Shown one piece after another: positions 8,538 to 16,264 of a stretch of DNA of 64,000 nt. The position numbers were made by a program, and so were the translations under genes. How positions within the stretch are numbered: position 1 is the first letter of the stretch; every line of letters starts with the position of its first letter. The stretch comes from Verrucomicrobiota bacterium (GTDB lineage Bacteria; Verrucomicrobiota; Verrucomicrobiia; Opitutales; Opitutaceae): positions 1 through 64,000 of the forward strand of contig JACTNC010000016.1 in assembly GCA_014584295.1 (NCBI GenBank). The letters run 5' to 3'. Under the pieces are notes generated by a model that worked only from the letters and a program-made list of their open reading frames with translations, had not been told where the DNA came from and ran no database searches.

Positions 8538-9086
8538 TCAGGGATTGGAGCCGACCTGAGCGAGCATGGGCGCACAGGTCCACGGGTCGATCCTCACATA
8601 GCGCGGCTCCCCTTGATTCTGCCGCAACTGCGCTCGAAAATCCGAACACGTGCCGTCCGAGTAAAAGGTTACATACGGCAGCGGCTGTGTTTCCACGAGC
8701 GTGCCGCCGATCAGCACCGTCGTGCGTCCTCCCTTGGACACACCAAGAAAATCGATCTCAAGCTCACCATCGACGGGCACGGGGAAAGTTCGCGACCCCG
8801 CGGACGTCGATGCCTTGAAGGTCTTTTCCTTGGCATCAAACGAAAGCCTCACGTCGGTGCCCTGGAGCAGCGCATACTTCCGCGCCTCGACAACCGCCTT
8901 CCAGAATACCTCCTCAACGTCCACCTTGCGATTCCCCACAAGCGTGCCGACGTTGGCCACAAAGAGTCCCGCCAGGAGACCGAGCAGCGCCAGGCCGACA
9001 AGGATTTCCATCAACGTGAACGCTGCACGACGGTGCCCGCGCGAGCGCGGGCAAGTCGAGCGACGTTCAGTTAACGGGTTCCTCAC
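8538..9086 (-). CDS. gspH: Type II secretion minor pseudopilin GspH
   Basis: The 182-residue protein carries the prepilin signal RRAA followed by FTLMEILVGLALLGLLAGLF (Ala at -1, Phe at +1, Glu at +5). A GspH/FimT-type beta domain follows (EARKYALLQGTDVRLSFD, YVTFYSDGTCSDFRAQL). It connects the pseudopilus tip to the GspG shaft. It overlaps gspG by 4 bp and is followed by gspI after 6 bp. Two cysteines near the C-terminus might form a disulfide. Confidence 0.8.
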   Translation of the reverse strand: MRNPLTERRSTCPRSRGHRRAAFTLMEILVGLALLGLLAGLFVANVGTLVGNRKVDVEEVFWKAVVEARKYALLQGTDVRLSFDAKEKTFKASTSAGSRTFPVPVDGELEIDFLGVSKGGRTTVLIGGTLVETQPLPYVTFYSDGTCSDFRAQLRQNQGEPRYVRIDPWTCAPMLAQVGSNP

Positions 9087-9565
9087 CAGTTGCCTATATC
9101 GTCATCCGTCCCGTCAGCCTTGTCCTGTCCCTTGGACCAAAGATCATAGCTTCCCTTGTTTTTCGTCCCCGGGTACCGGTACTGATAGGGTTCCCCCCAC
9201 GGATCCAGGGGCACCTTGCCGTCCTTGGCCTCAATGTACGGTCCAGCCCAACGCTCACCCTTGTTAGCTGGTGCAGTAATCAGTGCATGGATCCCCTCTG
9301 CGGTAGATGGATATTCGCCGAGAGCCATCCGGTACTGCATCAGCGGTCCGCTCAGGCTGGATTTTACAAACATGCCTGCGATCTTCTTTTCGTTGCCTTC
9401 GAGAATATTGGTGAACTTCGTGACCGTCAGTCCCACGAGAAGGCCGATAATGGCAAGCACCACAAGGATCTCCATCAGCGTGAATCCCGACAGGGAACGA
9501 GGAAGACGCGTGACCTGCGATGCGCCAGGCCGGGAGCCGGAAAAATCGAGTCGGGAGGGTGACAT
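9083..9565 (-). CDS. gspG: Type II secretion major pseudopilin GspG
   Basis: GspG forms the shaft of the pseudopilus that pushes folded proteins through the outer-membrane secretin. After the start at ATG 9565 (160 residues) comes LSG followed by FTLMEILVVLAIIGLLVGLT, a canonical prepilin peptidase site. Typical GspG features follow: QYRMALGEYPSTAEG, PLDPWGEPYQYRYPG and an acidic end DGTDDDIGNW, the calcium-binding loop of this family. A TTG four codons upstream could also start it. It is the first gene of the gsp series; the AI-2E gene is transcribed divergently, so the promoter should lie in 9566-9738. Confidence 0.93.
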   Translation of the reverse strand: MSPSRLDFSGSRPGASQVTRLPRSLSGFTLMEILVVLAIIGLLVGLTVTKFTNILEGNEKKIAGMFVKSSLSGPLMQYRMALGEYPSTAEGIHALITAPANKGERWAGPYIEAKDGKVPLDPWGEPYQYRYPGTKNKGSYDLWSKGQDKADGTDDDIGNW

Positions 9566-9738
9566 GAGGCTAGACAAGCGGGTTGGTGGGCGATGTGTCG
9601 AGTCTGCGAATCAACGGCGATTGGACTGCGATTCAGGTTTACCGTTCCTTGAAAACTCGCGACGTCAATTTGCCATAGGATTTCGGTTTCGTCAAAATGT
9701 TGCTGGCCGTCTGCTCCCGTTCCCGCTCACGTAGACTC

Positions 9739-10926
9739 ATGCCCGACCGAGAGTTCCGCCCTGCCCCTACCCCGTTCTTTACCCCCGGCCAGCGCCGGAT
9801 GATTACTGCTGCGCTGTCATTCGCGGCCTTTGTCCTGATCATCGTCCTGATCGTTGGCGGCATCCGCGTGCTTGGAATCCTCGTATCACACTTTTCCGGC
9901 GTACTCTGGCCGATCGCCGTCGCGGGAATTATCGCCCTCATGCTTAGACCGCTTGTCGAACTCTTCGAGCGTCGCCTGAATGGGCGACGCCTGGCCGCTG
10001 TGCTCATCGTCGTCGGACTCATGGCTGCCTTGTTCGCATTGGTCCTGCTTCTCGTGGTACCACCTGCGATTGATCAGATCCTCGATCTCATCGCCTTTGT
10101 CCCGAAGCTCTGGAAAGACACGCTCGAATACATCGGTCAGCATTATCCAATCTGGATCGAGATCACCAAGAAGCAGCTCCAGAATCCGACGATCAAGTCC
10201 ATTGTCGATCAGGCATCGCAGGAGCTCCAGACGCTCTTCAAACATGCGGTGCCGTCGCTCAAGGCCGCGGGCACGGGCCTGCTGGGAATCGCGGGTTTTA
10301 TCACCCACCTCGCGGTCGTTCCGATCTATCTCTTCTTTTTCCTGCTTTCGCGTGCACAACCGGCGGACCGTCTTCCGGAGCACCTGCCGTTCCTTTCACC
10401 CGCGGTGCGTGACGATGTCGTTTTTTTGGTCAGGGAATTCGTATCCATCGTGATCTCCTTCTTCCGGGGTCAGCTCCTGATCGGAATCATCATGGGCATT
10501 CTCTACGCGGTCGGGTTTAGTATCGGGGGCCTCAAATTCGGTGCGGTTGTCGGCATGATGCTCGGACTCCTCAATATCATTCCCTATCTCGGTTCCATCA
10601 TCGGCCTGGTGGTTACCGTACCGCTGGCCCTATTTCAGCCTGGCGGGGGGTGGCAAGTGCTGGCTATTGTGCTCGCGGTCAAAGTTGCGGTTCAGAACAT
10701 CGAGGGATGGATCCTTACCCCGAAAATCATGTCCGATCGTACCGGCCTGCATCCAGTCGTTGTGATTATCGCGATCTTTTTCTGGGGCACTGCGCTCGAC
10801 GGACTTCTCGGCATGGTCCTCGCGATCCCGCTGACCGCGTTCTTCGTCACAGCGTGGCGCCTTGCAAAAAAGAAATACCTCGGCAATTGGAGCCCTTCGG
10901 CCACAACGGATCCCTCTACTTCGTGA
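9739..10926 (+). CDS. AI-2E family transporter (PerM/YdiK-type permease)
   Basis: This is a 395-residue inner-membrane protein with the AI-2E permease layout: paired N-terminal helices (residues ~20-45 and ~50-70), another pair around LAAVLIVVGLMAALFALVLL, a hydrophilic stretch of about 90 residues, and four to five C-terminal helices. Family motifs include GFITHLAVVPIYLFFFL and LGLLNIIPYLGSIIGL, plus FWGTALDGLLGMVLAIPLTA. The family exports or conducts varied small molecules or ions; the substrate here is unknown. The ATG at 9739 (MPDREFRP) is preferred over 9697. It appears monocistronic and converges on the EF-hand gene. Confidence 0.85.
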   Translation: MPDREFRPAPTPFFTPGQRRMITAALSFAAFVLIIVLIVGGIRVLGILVSHFSGVLWPIAVAGIIALMLRPLVELFERRLNGRRLAAVLIVVGLMAALFALVLLLVVPPAIDQILDLIAFVPKLWKDTLEYIGQHYPIWIEITKKQLQNPTIKSIVDQASQELQTLFKHAVPSLKAAGTGLLGIAGFITHLAVVPIYLFFFLLSRAQPADRLPEHLPFLSPAVRDDVVFLVREFVSIVISFFRGQLLIGIIMGILYAVGFSIGGLKFGAVVGMMLGLLNIIPYLGSIIGLVVTVPLALFQPGGGWQVLAIVLAVKVAVQNIEGWILTPKIMSDRTGLHPVVVIIAIFFWGTALDGLLGMVLAIPLTAFFVTAWRLAKKKYLGNWSPSATTDPSTS

Positions 10927-10996
10927 TAAAGCAGAAAGGCCTCCACGTCGTATGCAAGCGATAGTGATCGCTGCTGCGCCGAAGTGAGCATGACGA

Positions 10997-11020
10997 AGGC
11001 CGACCCCTGCGGATCGGCCT
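10997..11020. terminator. GC-rich hairpin between convergent genes
   Basis: A perfect 7-bp stem (AGGCCGA with TCGGCCT) encloses a 10-base loop, 70 bp after the AI-2E stop. No U-tract follows. Together with the next hairpin it may end transcription from both sides. Confidence 0.45.
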
Positions 11021-11052
11021 CACTCTTCAACGCCAGTCAAATCCGGCGCAGG

Positions 11053-11074
11053 AGCCAGGCGACCTCGCCTGGCT
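11053..11074. terminator. 10-bp near-palindromic hairpin at 3' side of EF-hand gene
   Basis: AGCCAGGCGA at 11053-11062 is perfectly complementary to TCGCCTGGCT at 11065-11074, leaving two bases between them. In RNA the inner pairs would open to a small loop. It lies 17 bp past the EF-hand stop. Without a T-run it is only a probable terminator or transcript stabiliser. Confidence 0.4.
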
Positions 11075-11090
11075 CAATCACTCGCACGCC

Positions 11091-11396
11091 TCAATTGGCG
11101 GGCTTCTTGCCGGCGTGGCTTCGCATTTCGGCGCGAAGCTCCTCGCGCGTCACAAACCCGTCCTTGTCGGTGTCGGTGGCTTCAAACTTTGCCTTGGCTG
11201 CAGCGGCATCAAGCTTGCCCTTGTTCATGGCGGCAAATTCAGCGGCGTTAAGTTTGCCGTCGCCATCCTTGTCGGCGGCGGCGAAAGCGGCTGCTGCTTT
11301 TCCTCCCTTGGGTTTGGCATCCTGGGCATGCATGGAATAGGCGCCCAGAAGTGAAACAGCCGCGATGGCGGTGGTGAATAGGAAACGATTTTTCAT
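11091..11396 (-). CDS. Small secreted EF-hand protein
   Basis: This 101-residue protein starts at ATG 11396 with a signal peptide (MKNRFLFTTAIAAVSLLGAY, cut near HAQDA). It contains two complete EF-hand loops: DKDGDGKLNAAE at residues 42-53 and DTDKDGFVTREE at 75-86. All calcium ligands (D, D, D and terminal E) are present in both, so calcium binding is likely. The role is unknown; such proteins are common in Verrucomicrobiota and Planctomycetota. It lies downstream of the PUL minus arm, 65 bp after the last sulfatase, so it might be read through from it. Confidence 0.8.
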   Translation of the reverse strand: MKNRFLFTTAIAAVSLLGAYSMHAQDAKPKGGKAAAAFAAADKDGDGKLNAAEFAAMNKGKLDAAAAKAKFEATDTDKDGFVTREELRAEMRSHAGKKPAN

Positions 11397-11461
11397 AAGA
11401 GATAACTTGGAATCGGAACAGGAGACGGCCACTCCCGGTGACCGGTTACACACCCTGTGAA

Positions 11462-13102
11462 TCATTTTTTTGTAGCCTTTTCCTTGGCCACCGCCACCCC
11501 AGCCCTCGGAGCCAGCGGCCGCTCCGGGTCAAAGTCAGGGGACTCATAGTCCGTCTCCTCTACCCATCCCGTGCGCATCTTTTCCCCCTTGAGGTACCGG
11601 CTGTAGAAGTTTCGCAGCGTGGCCGTATACGGATAACGATCAAACACGGCACCGTTACCATGCATCCGCGGATCGCCCTGTTTGCGCAACTCCGAAAAGA
11701 GCTGCTCCCTCATCCGGTCCTTCGTCGACGTCCAGTCAGAATCCTCTGCAAGATTGTTCACGCAATCCGGATCATGCTCCAGGTCGTAGAGTTCCTCCGA
11801 TGGTCTTCGCCCGAAATCCAGCACCCATCGCCAGTGGTTGATGCCTTTGCGATTCTCTTCGAGCACGGCGGTCTTGCTCGGTCCTCCATCCGTGTTGAGG
11901 TAACCCGTGATCGGATCACACATGGGCCACCGCGACGGTTCAAAGTTGTGGAGATAGAGAAGCCGTGCCGTTAGCATCCCCCGCACCGGATATCCCTCAT
12001 CCTCAGGCCGGCCCATGTCGTGTCGCTCCTGTCCCGTAAATAGCACGTCCCTTCCCGGCTCAATTCTACCGCCAAACTCATTGCGGAAGATCCTTCCCAG
12101 GCTGTGCCCTTGAATGGCCTCCATGCCCGTGGATGCGCGGTCGATGCCAGCCGCCTCTAGGAAGGTCGGAGCAAAATCAATGAAACTGACGAGATCGTCG
12201 ACGACGCGTCCGGGCTCCGTGATACCCTTTCCCCACCGAATTGCCAGCGGCAGATGGAGCGCAGCTTCGTAGGTTGTTCCTTTCAGACGTGGAAACGGCA
12301 TCGCATTGTCCGAGGTGACGACGATGATCGTGTTCTCCAACTCCCCCGATTTCTCGAGTACTTCAAGGATCAGGCCCAGTTGGGTGTCGTAATACTCCAC
12401 CTCGACCGCATAGTCGAGCATGTCATTCCGCACGGCAGGGGTATCCGGCAGATAGAGCGGCACACGATCGATCTGGGTAGGGGACTTTTTCCCCACCCGA
12501 ACTCCTGAGCCCAGGCTGTAATCGCGATGCGGCTCGTGTGCCCCAAACCAGAAACAAAAGGGCTGCCCCGTAGGCCTATCCCTGAGAAACGCCTCAAAAT
12601 TTGCGGCGTAATCGACAGGCGAAATCTTGTCGGTCAGGGGCGTCTTCTTTAGCGCATTGTACGGTTTTCCCGCAAGCTGCCGCGGGTGCCCATTGAGTTG
12701 CCCCGGTTCACCCGGTCCCCAGCCCTTTCCCGTCATTCCCGTAAAATAGCCCTTCTGCCCGAGCGCTTCGACAAAACTCAGGTACTTGCCCTCGGGCCAG
12801 TAGCCGCCGTGATTCGCCGCCGATTCAAGCTGCCAACTATTCCGCCCGGTGAGAATCACGGCGCGCGACGGAGCGCATTTCGAATTCGGCGTGTAGGCGT
12901 GTCGGAACAAGAGGCCCTCGCGCGCAATGCGATCGAAGGACGGGGTGTTCACCCACGTGCAACCGTTCGCGGAAAAGTGCGCATACGAGGCATCGTCGGC
13001 AATGCAGAAGAGGATGTTCGGTCGGGTTGCCGCCGCGGCGGCATGCATTGAGGTCACGATGCCCATCGCAACCATCGCACCCAGCAGGTTTCTCGTTTTC
13101 AT
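11462..13102 (-). CDS. Secreted sulfatase, sulfamidase-like (S1 family)
   Basis: S1 sulfatases hydrolyse sulfate esters or sulfamates with a formylglycine made from Cys. From ATG 13102 the 546-residue protein has a signal peptide (MKTRNLLGAMVAMGIVTSMH), metal-binding Asp pair in PNILFCIADD (residues 36-37), and the maturation motif KCAPSRAVILTGR with the modified Cys at 76. Later motifs are VVTSDNAMPFPRLKGTTYE and the C-terminal LYDLEHDPDCVNNLAED. The NSWQLESAANHGG stretch after the active site resembles N-sulfoglucosamine sulfohydrolases, so a sulfamidase-like subfamily is a guess. It is the last gene of the minus-strand PUL series, 4 bp behind the GH42-like gene. Confidence 0.88.
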   Translation of the reverse strand: MKTRNLLGAMVAMGIVTSMHAAAAATRPNILFCIADDASYAHFSANGCTWVNTPSFDRIAREGLLFRHAYTPNSKCAPSRAVILTGRNSWQLESAANHGGYWPEGKYLSFVEALGQKGYFTGMTGKGWGPGEPGQLNGHPRQLAGKPYNALKKTPLTDKISPVDYAANFEAFLRDRPTGQPFCFWFGAHEPHRDYSLGSGVRVGKKSPTQIDRVPLYLPDTPAVRNDMLDYAVEVEYYDTQLGLILEVLEKSGELENTIIVVTSDNAMPFPRLKGTTYEAALHLPLAIRWGKGITEPGRVVDDLVSFIDFAPTFLEAAGIDRASTGMEAIQGHSLGRIFRNEFGGRIEPGRDVLFTGQERHDMGRPEDEGYPVRGMLTARLLYLHNFEPSRWPMCDPITGYLNTDGGPSKTAVLEENRKGINHWRWVLDFGRRPSEELYDLEHDPDCVNNLAEDSDWTSTKDRMREQLFSELRKQGDPRMHGNGAVFDRYPYTATLRNFYSRYLKGEKMRTGWVEETDYESPDFDPERPLAPRAGVAVAKEKATKK

Positions 13103-13106
13103 AAAA

Positions 13107-14753
13107 TCACCGTCGCATCTCCGCAAGGTGCAGGGTCAAGGGAGCCAATCCACTCTTGATCGCGATCTGCCAGTCAGCTCCCGCTCTGCTCCACAGATCC
13201 TTTGGCACCGACATCTCGGCAATCTCCCATCGCTGGGACGCCTTGAACGTCAGCCGTCCCACCTCATGCTCGCCGACACATACCTCGGCATCGGGCCGCG
13301 AAGAATCGTCGAAATAAATGACCCGCAGTGTTCCATTTTTCGAGAAAAGCACGCTTCGGAATTCAGAATCCAGTTTCAGCCTGATTACATGCCCTGCAGG
13401 TAACTTTCGCGCAAAGGCACCGTAGCGCTGCTCGGGTGGACCCACGGGCCCGATGCCCACCGATTCATCCCCCTCGATGCGCTCCATCAGAAAATTGTAG
13501 TCGCCTGCAAAGCGTTTAAGCGTCCATCCATCCCTCGGACCAATTGAGTTCTTTGCCTTGATCTCTGAATTCTGCCGAAAGGCAACCCAGGCTCCTGGGG
13601 TTTCCAAGGGACGATTGTGCCTGCCTGCGTAGGAGTCGACCCATCGGTAGGCCTCAAGAAATTCCTCAGCCTGCTCCTTTGGATGCACGGTATCCTTCAT
13701 CCTCCGCGGATGCTCGGCCGTGCAAGCGAAATGGAGGTTGATGTAGTATTCGCCGATGAAAGAAACCCCACAATGCAGGTTAAAAAGCAGGGTCCAGTAA
13801 TTCCACTGGCACGGACTGCACCAGCGCACATCATTCTTCCCTCCATGCTCTCCCCAGGCGGAGGCCCAGGGTTCGGCGTAGGCAACCGTCTCGCCTGACC
13901 GCGCGAAATCATAGAACATGCCATAGCGCCGTTCAGTCATCGCGGTGCGCGGCTCGACCTCGCTCGAGGTGTGAAACAATCCGAGCCGTCCCGTCCGCAG
14001 GTCGGGAGCGATCCGCGAAAGCACGTCGCCATCCACCCGATTGCGCACGAACACAATCGCCCATTGCGAAAACTCGGCCCTGTAAGTGTCTACGGTCTGC
14101 GAGACGTAGCGCTGCTGCACGGAGTCGCTGTAGACCGGGACACCAGCAATCGATGCCCCTGAGGGGACCCTCCACGTCCTGGGATTCCGGTATTCATCGG
14201 GGATATGCAATTGCTCCGTCCCCACCGCATTGAAGTTCATCCGGATGCCGAGCAATCGTTCGCGAAACGGACTGCTCCGAAGGTGGGCGGCCAAGGCGCG
14301 GAGCATGCCGAGATGCGCCTCTATGAAATGCGGATGCCAGAACATGAGTGTGCCTCGCTTGTCCTGCACCTGCTGATGAAATTGCTTCGGAACCGAGGGA
14401 ACGGAGTCGAAGAGCCAGCCGGGCTTAAGGTTGCCATTCACCTGGACAGTCGCCCATTTCCTCATGCCGGCCAGAAAGGCGAGCTTCGAATCGAGCGCCT
14501 TGAAATCAAATGTTCCGGGCTCGGGTTCGATGTCCGCCCATTGAACCACCACCTGACCGCCATGGATAAACGCCTGCCTCAGGATGTCTGTCTCATCCGG
14601 CTTGCCATCTGCCCAGAGCAGGTGGAGCCCCCTGGCCTCCGTTTGCAGTCGATCCACCACACGTTCTTCTGCAAACCCACGAGCAAAGCCCGAGGCCAAC
14701 ACAATGACCGCGGCACATAACAACCGCGCGCGCTCAATTCTTTGGGTACTCAT
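13107..14753 (-). CDS. Putative glycoside hydrolase with GH42-like TIM barrel
   Basis: The 548-residue protein begins with a signal peptide (MSTQRIERARLLCAAVIVLASG). Its N-terminal half resembles the barrel of GH42/GH14-type enzymes: VVVQWADIEPEPGTFDF and ALDSKLAFLAGMRKWATVQV, then LLGIRMNFNAVGTEQ, where acid/base residues would be sought. A second part contains GMFYDFARSGETVAYAEPW, a plausible nucleophile strand. The C-terminal ~130 residues look like beta domains (VIRLKLDSEFRSVLF, LRVIYFDD). I cannot assign a CAZy family. The start overlaps the upstream sulfatase by 20 bp and the stop lies 4 bp from the next sulfatase, so it belongs to the PUL operon and probably acts on the same glycan in the periplasm. 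Confidence 0.6.
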   Translation of the reverse strand: MSTQRIERARLLCAAVIVLASGFARGFAEERVVDRLQTEARGLHLLWADGKPDETDILRQAFIHGGQVVVQWADIEPEPGTFDFKALDSKLAFLAGMRKWATVQVNGNLKPGWLFDSVPSVPKQFHQQVQDKRGTLMFWHPHFIEAHLGMLRALAAHLRSSPFRERLLGIRMNFNAVGTEQLHIPDEYRNPRTWRVPSGASIAGVPVYSDSVQQRYVSQTVDTYRAEFSQWAIVFVRNRVDGDVLSRIAPDLRTGRLGLFHTSSEVEPRTAMTERRYGMFYDFARSGETVAYAEPWASAWGEHGGKNDVRWCSPCQWNYWTLLFNLHCGVSFIGEYYINLHFACTAEHPRRMKDTVHPKEQAEEFLEAYRWVDSYAGRHNRPLETPGAWVAFRQNSEIKAKNSIGPRDGWTLKRFAGDYNFLMERIEGDESVGIGPVGPPEQRYGAFARKLPAGHVIRLKLDSEFRSVLFSKNGTLRVIYFDDSSRPDAEVCVGEHEVGRLTFKASQRWEIAEMSVPKDLWSRAGADWQIAIKSGLAPLTLHLAEMRR

Positions 14754-16257
14754 AGCGATCGATGACCTCGCCCGTGTCGTAAAGCAATGTCTTCGGCCCA
14801 AACGCCTCATCAAAGGGACGCGGTCGCGTCGGTCCGCCCCATGTCGATCCCTGGTCCAACGTGGACCACGGGCGCCGCTTCCAATGGGGACCTCGCAACG
14901 GATCGCGGGTGCGATTCATCCAATCGAAAAGAGACAGATGGAGCTTCGCCCGTCGGTCTGCATATTCAGGATCGTTTATGAGATTCCGCAGCTCAGTCGG
15001 ATCTCGATCCAGATCATAAAGCTCATCCGTATCGAGGAGATTGATCACAAATTTGAATCGCCCGTCGAACACGCAGCGAATCGGCGCAAACGCCCCAAAT
15101 CCGTCGTGATCGAGTTCAAAGCGATTGAACTCGATGAAAATCCTGTCGTTGACCGCCGTCTCCGGCCTACGGATCTGAGGCAACAGGGAACGCCCCTGAA
15201 GGAGATCCGGCTGCGCAATGCTGAAGTAGTCCAGAAACGTGGGAACAAGGTCGATGTGCGACACCGGACCCATGCTGATTCCCCCATGGCCGACAACTCC
15301 AGGCCACCTGACAATCAATGGGATCCTTGCAATCTCATCATACATGCATGGCCCTTTGCCGTTCAGACGGTGGCTTCCAAACATGTCTCCGTGATCGCTG
15401 GTGTAGGTGACAAACGCATGAGGTGTCTTTTCCTCGATTGCCGAAAGCACACGCCCCACCTGATGATCCGAAAAGCTGTTGCACGCAAAGTGCCGAGGAT
15501 GCCTGAAATAGGCCTTGCCATCCTTCTCCACCCAATTCGCCGCAAATGTCTTCTCCGTATGCGCAGCCCACTCTCGCTGGGCACGAGGCTTATCCGTGAG
15601 GGAGTCGCCGGCGTTCGGTACGGGAAAGAGAAAGTCCTCGAATGCGCTGACAAATGGTTCGGGTGCAATGAACGGGTGATGCGGTTCGTCGATGGAAACG
15701 ACCAGGAAGAAGTCCTCCTCCTGATGCCTTCGAATGAAATCGATCGCCTTGTCTGCAATGCGATGGGCGTGCGTGAACTCCGAGGTTATGCCATGTTCCT
15801 TGACCTCCTTCGGCCCCAGCACACGGCGCGACAGACTGCGTGCAGCATCATCAGGAAGCGAATCGAGGTAATTGCGCCCGTCCATCCAGGTCTCCGGTTC
15901 CCATCCTGGAGGGCAACGGCCGTCTCCAAAGTAGTCGGACCCATCCAGGTGCCACTTGCCCACATAACCCGCAGCAATACCTGCGGCCTGCAGGCGTTGA
16001 CCGAGCGTCGGCAAATCAAGATGCGGCGCCATGTCGTTCGCGAGCACGCCGTTGCTATGCGGGTAGAGCCCGGTGAATATCGCCGAACGTGCCGGTCCGC
16101 ACACGGGTGAACAACTATACGCGCGTTCAAATCGTACGCCACCGGCAGCCAGGCTATCGATGTTTGGCGTCTGAAGCGCGAGTCCCGGTTGGTAACATCC
16201 GACACAGTTGGCCCCCTGCGTATCGATGAGAAAGAAGATGGCTTGTTTCTTGGACAT
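14734..16257 (-). CDS. Sulfatase without visible signal peptide (S1 family)
   Basis: The 507-residue enzyme starts at ATG 16257 as MSKKQAIFFLIDTQGANCVG, so the catalytic fold begins at once and no export signal is visible, unlike the other five sulfatases here. The maturation motif is CSPVCGPARSAIFTG with Cys 53 (C-x-P-x-R). Other motifs are YVGKWHLDG, TYTSDHGDMFGSHRL, ARIPLIVRWPG and LYDLDRDPTELRNL. If truly cytoplasmic, it would desulfate imported oligosaccharides. The upstream frame continues to 16392 but overlaps the preceding sulfatase, and its added residues do not look like a leader. It sits 7 bp after the preceding sulfatase and overlaps the GH42-like gene by 20 bp. Confidence 0.88.
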   Translation of the reverse strand: MSKKQAIFFLIDTQGANCVGCYQPGLALQTPNIDSLAAGGVRFERAYSCSPVCGPARSAIFTGLYPHSNGVLANDMAPHLDLPTLGQRLQAAGIAAGYVGKWHLDGSDYFGDGRCPPGWEPETWMDGRNYLDSLPDDAARSLSRRVLGPKEVKEHGITSEFTHAHRIADKAIDFIRRHQEEDFFLVVSIDEPHHPFIAPEPFVSAFEDFLFPVPNAGDSLTDKPRAQREWAAHTEKTFAANWVEKDGKAYFRHPRHFACNSFSDHQVGRVLSAIEEKTPHAFVTYTSDHGDMFGSHRLNGKGPCMYDEIARIPLIVRWPGVVGHGGISMGPVSHIDLVPTFLDYFSIAQPDLLQGRSLLPQIRRPETAVNDRIFIEFNRFELDHDGFGAFAPIRCVFDGRFKFVINLLDTDELYDLDRDPTELRNLINDPEYADRRAKLHLSLFDWMNRTRDPLRGPHWKRRPWSTLDQGSTWGGPTRPRPFDEAFGPKTLLYDTGEVIDRYEYPKN

Positions 16258-16264
16258 GGGAAAA

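Noticed and set aside
14584-16110. 508-residue open frame on the plus strand opposite the cytoplasmic sulfatase
   Set aside because: It lies antisense to a clear sulfatase gene, has no domain pattern and is typical of a shadow frame in high-GC DNA.
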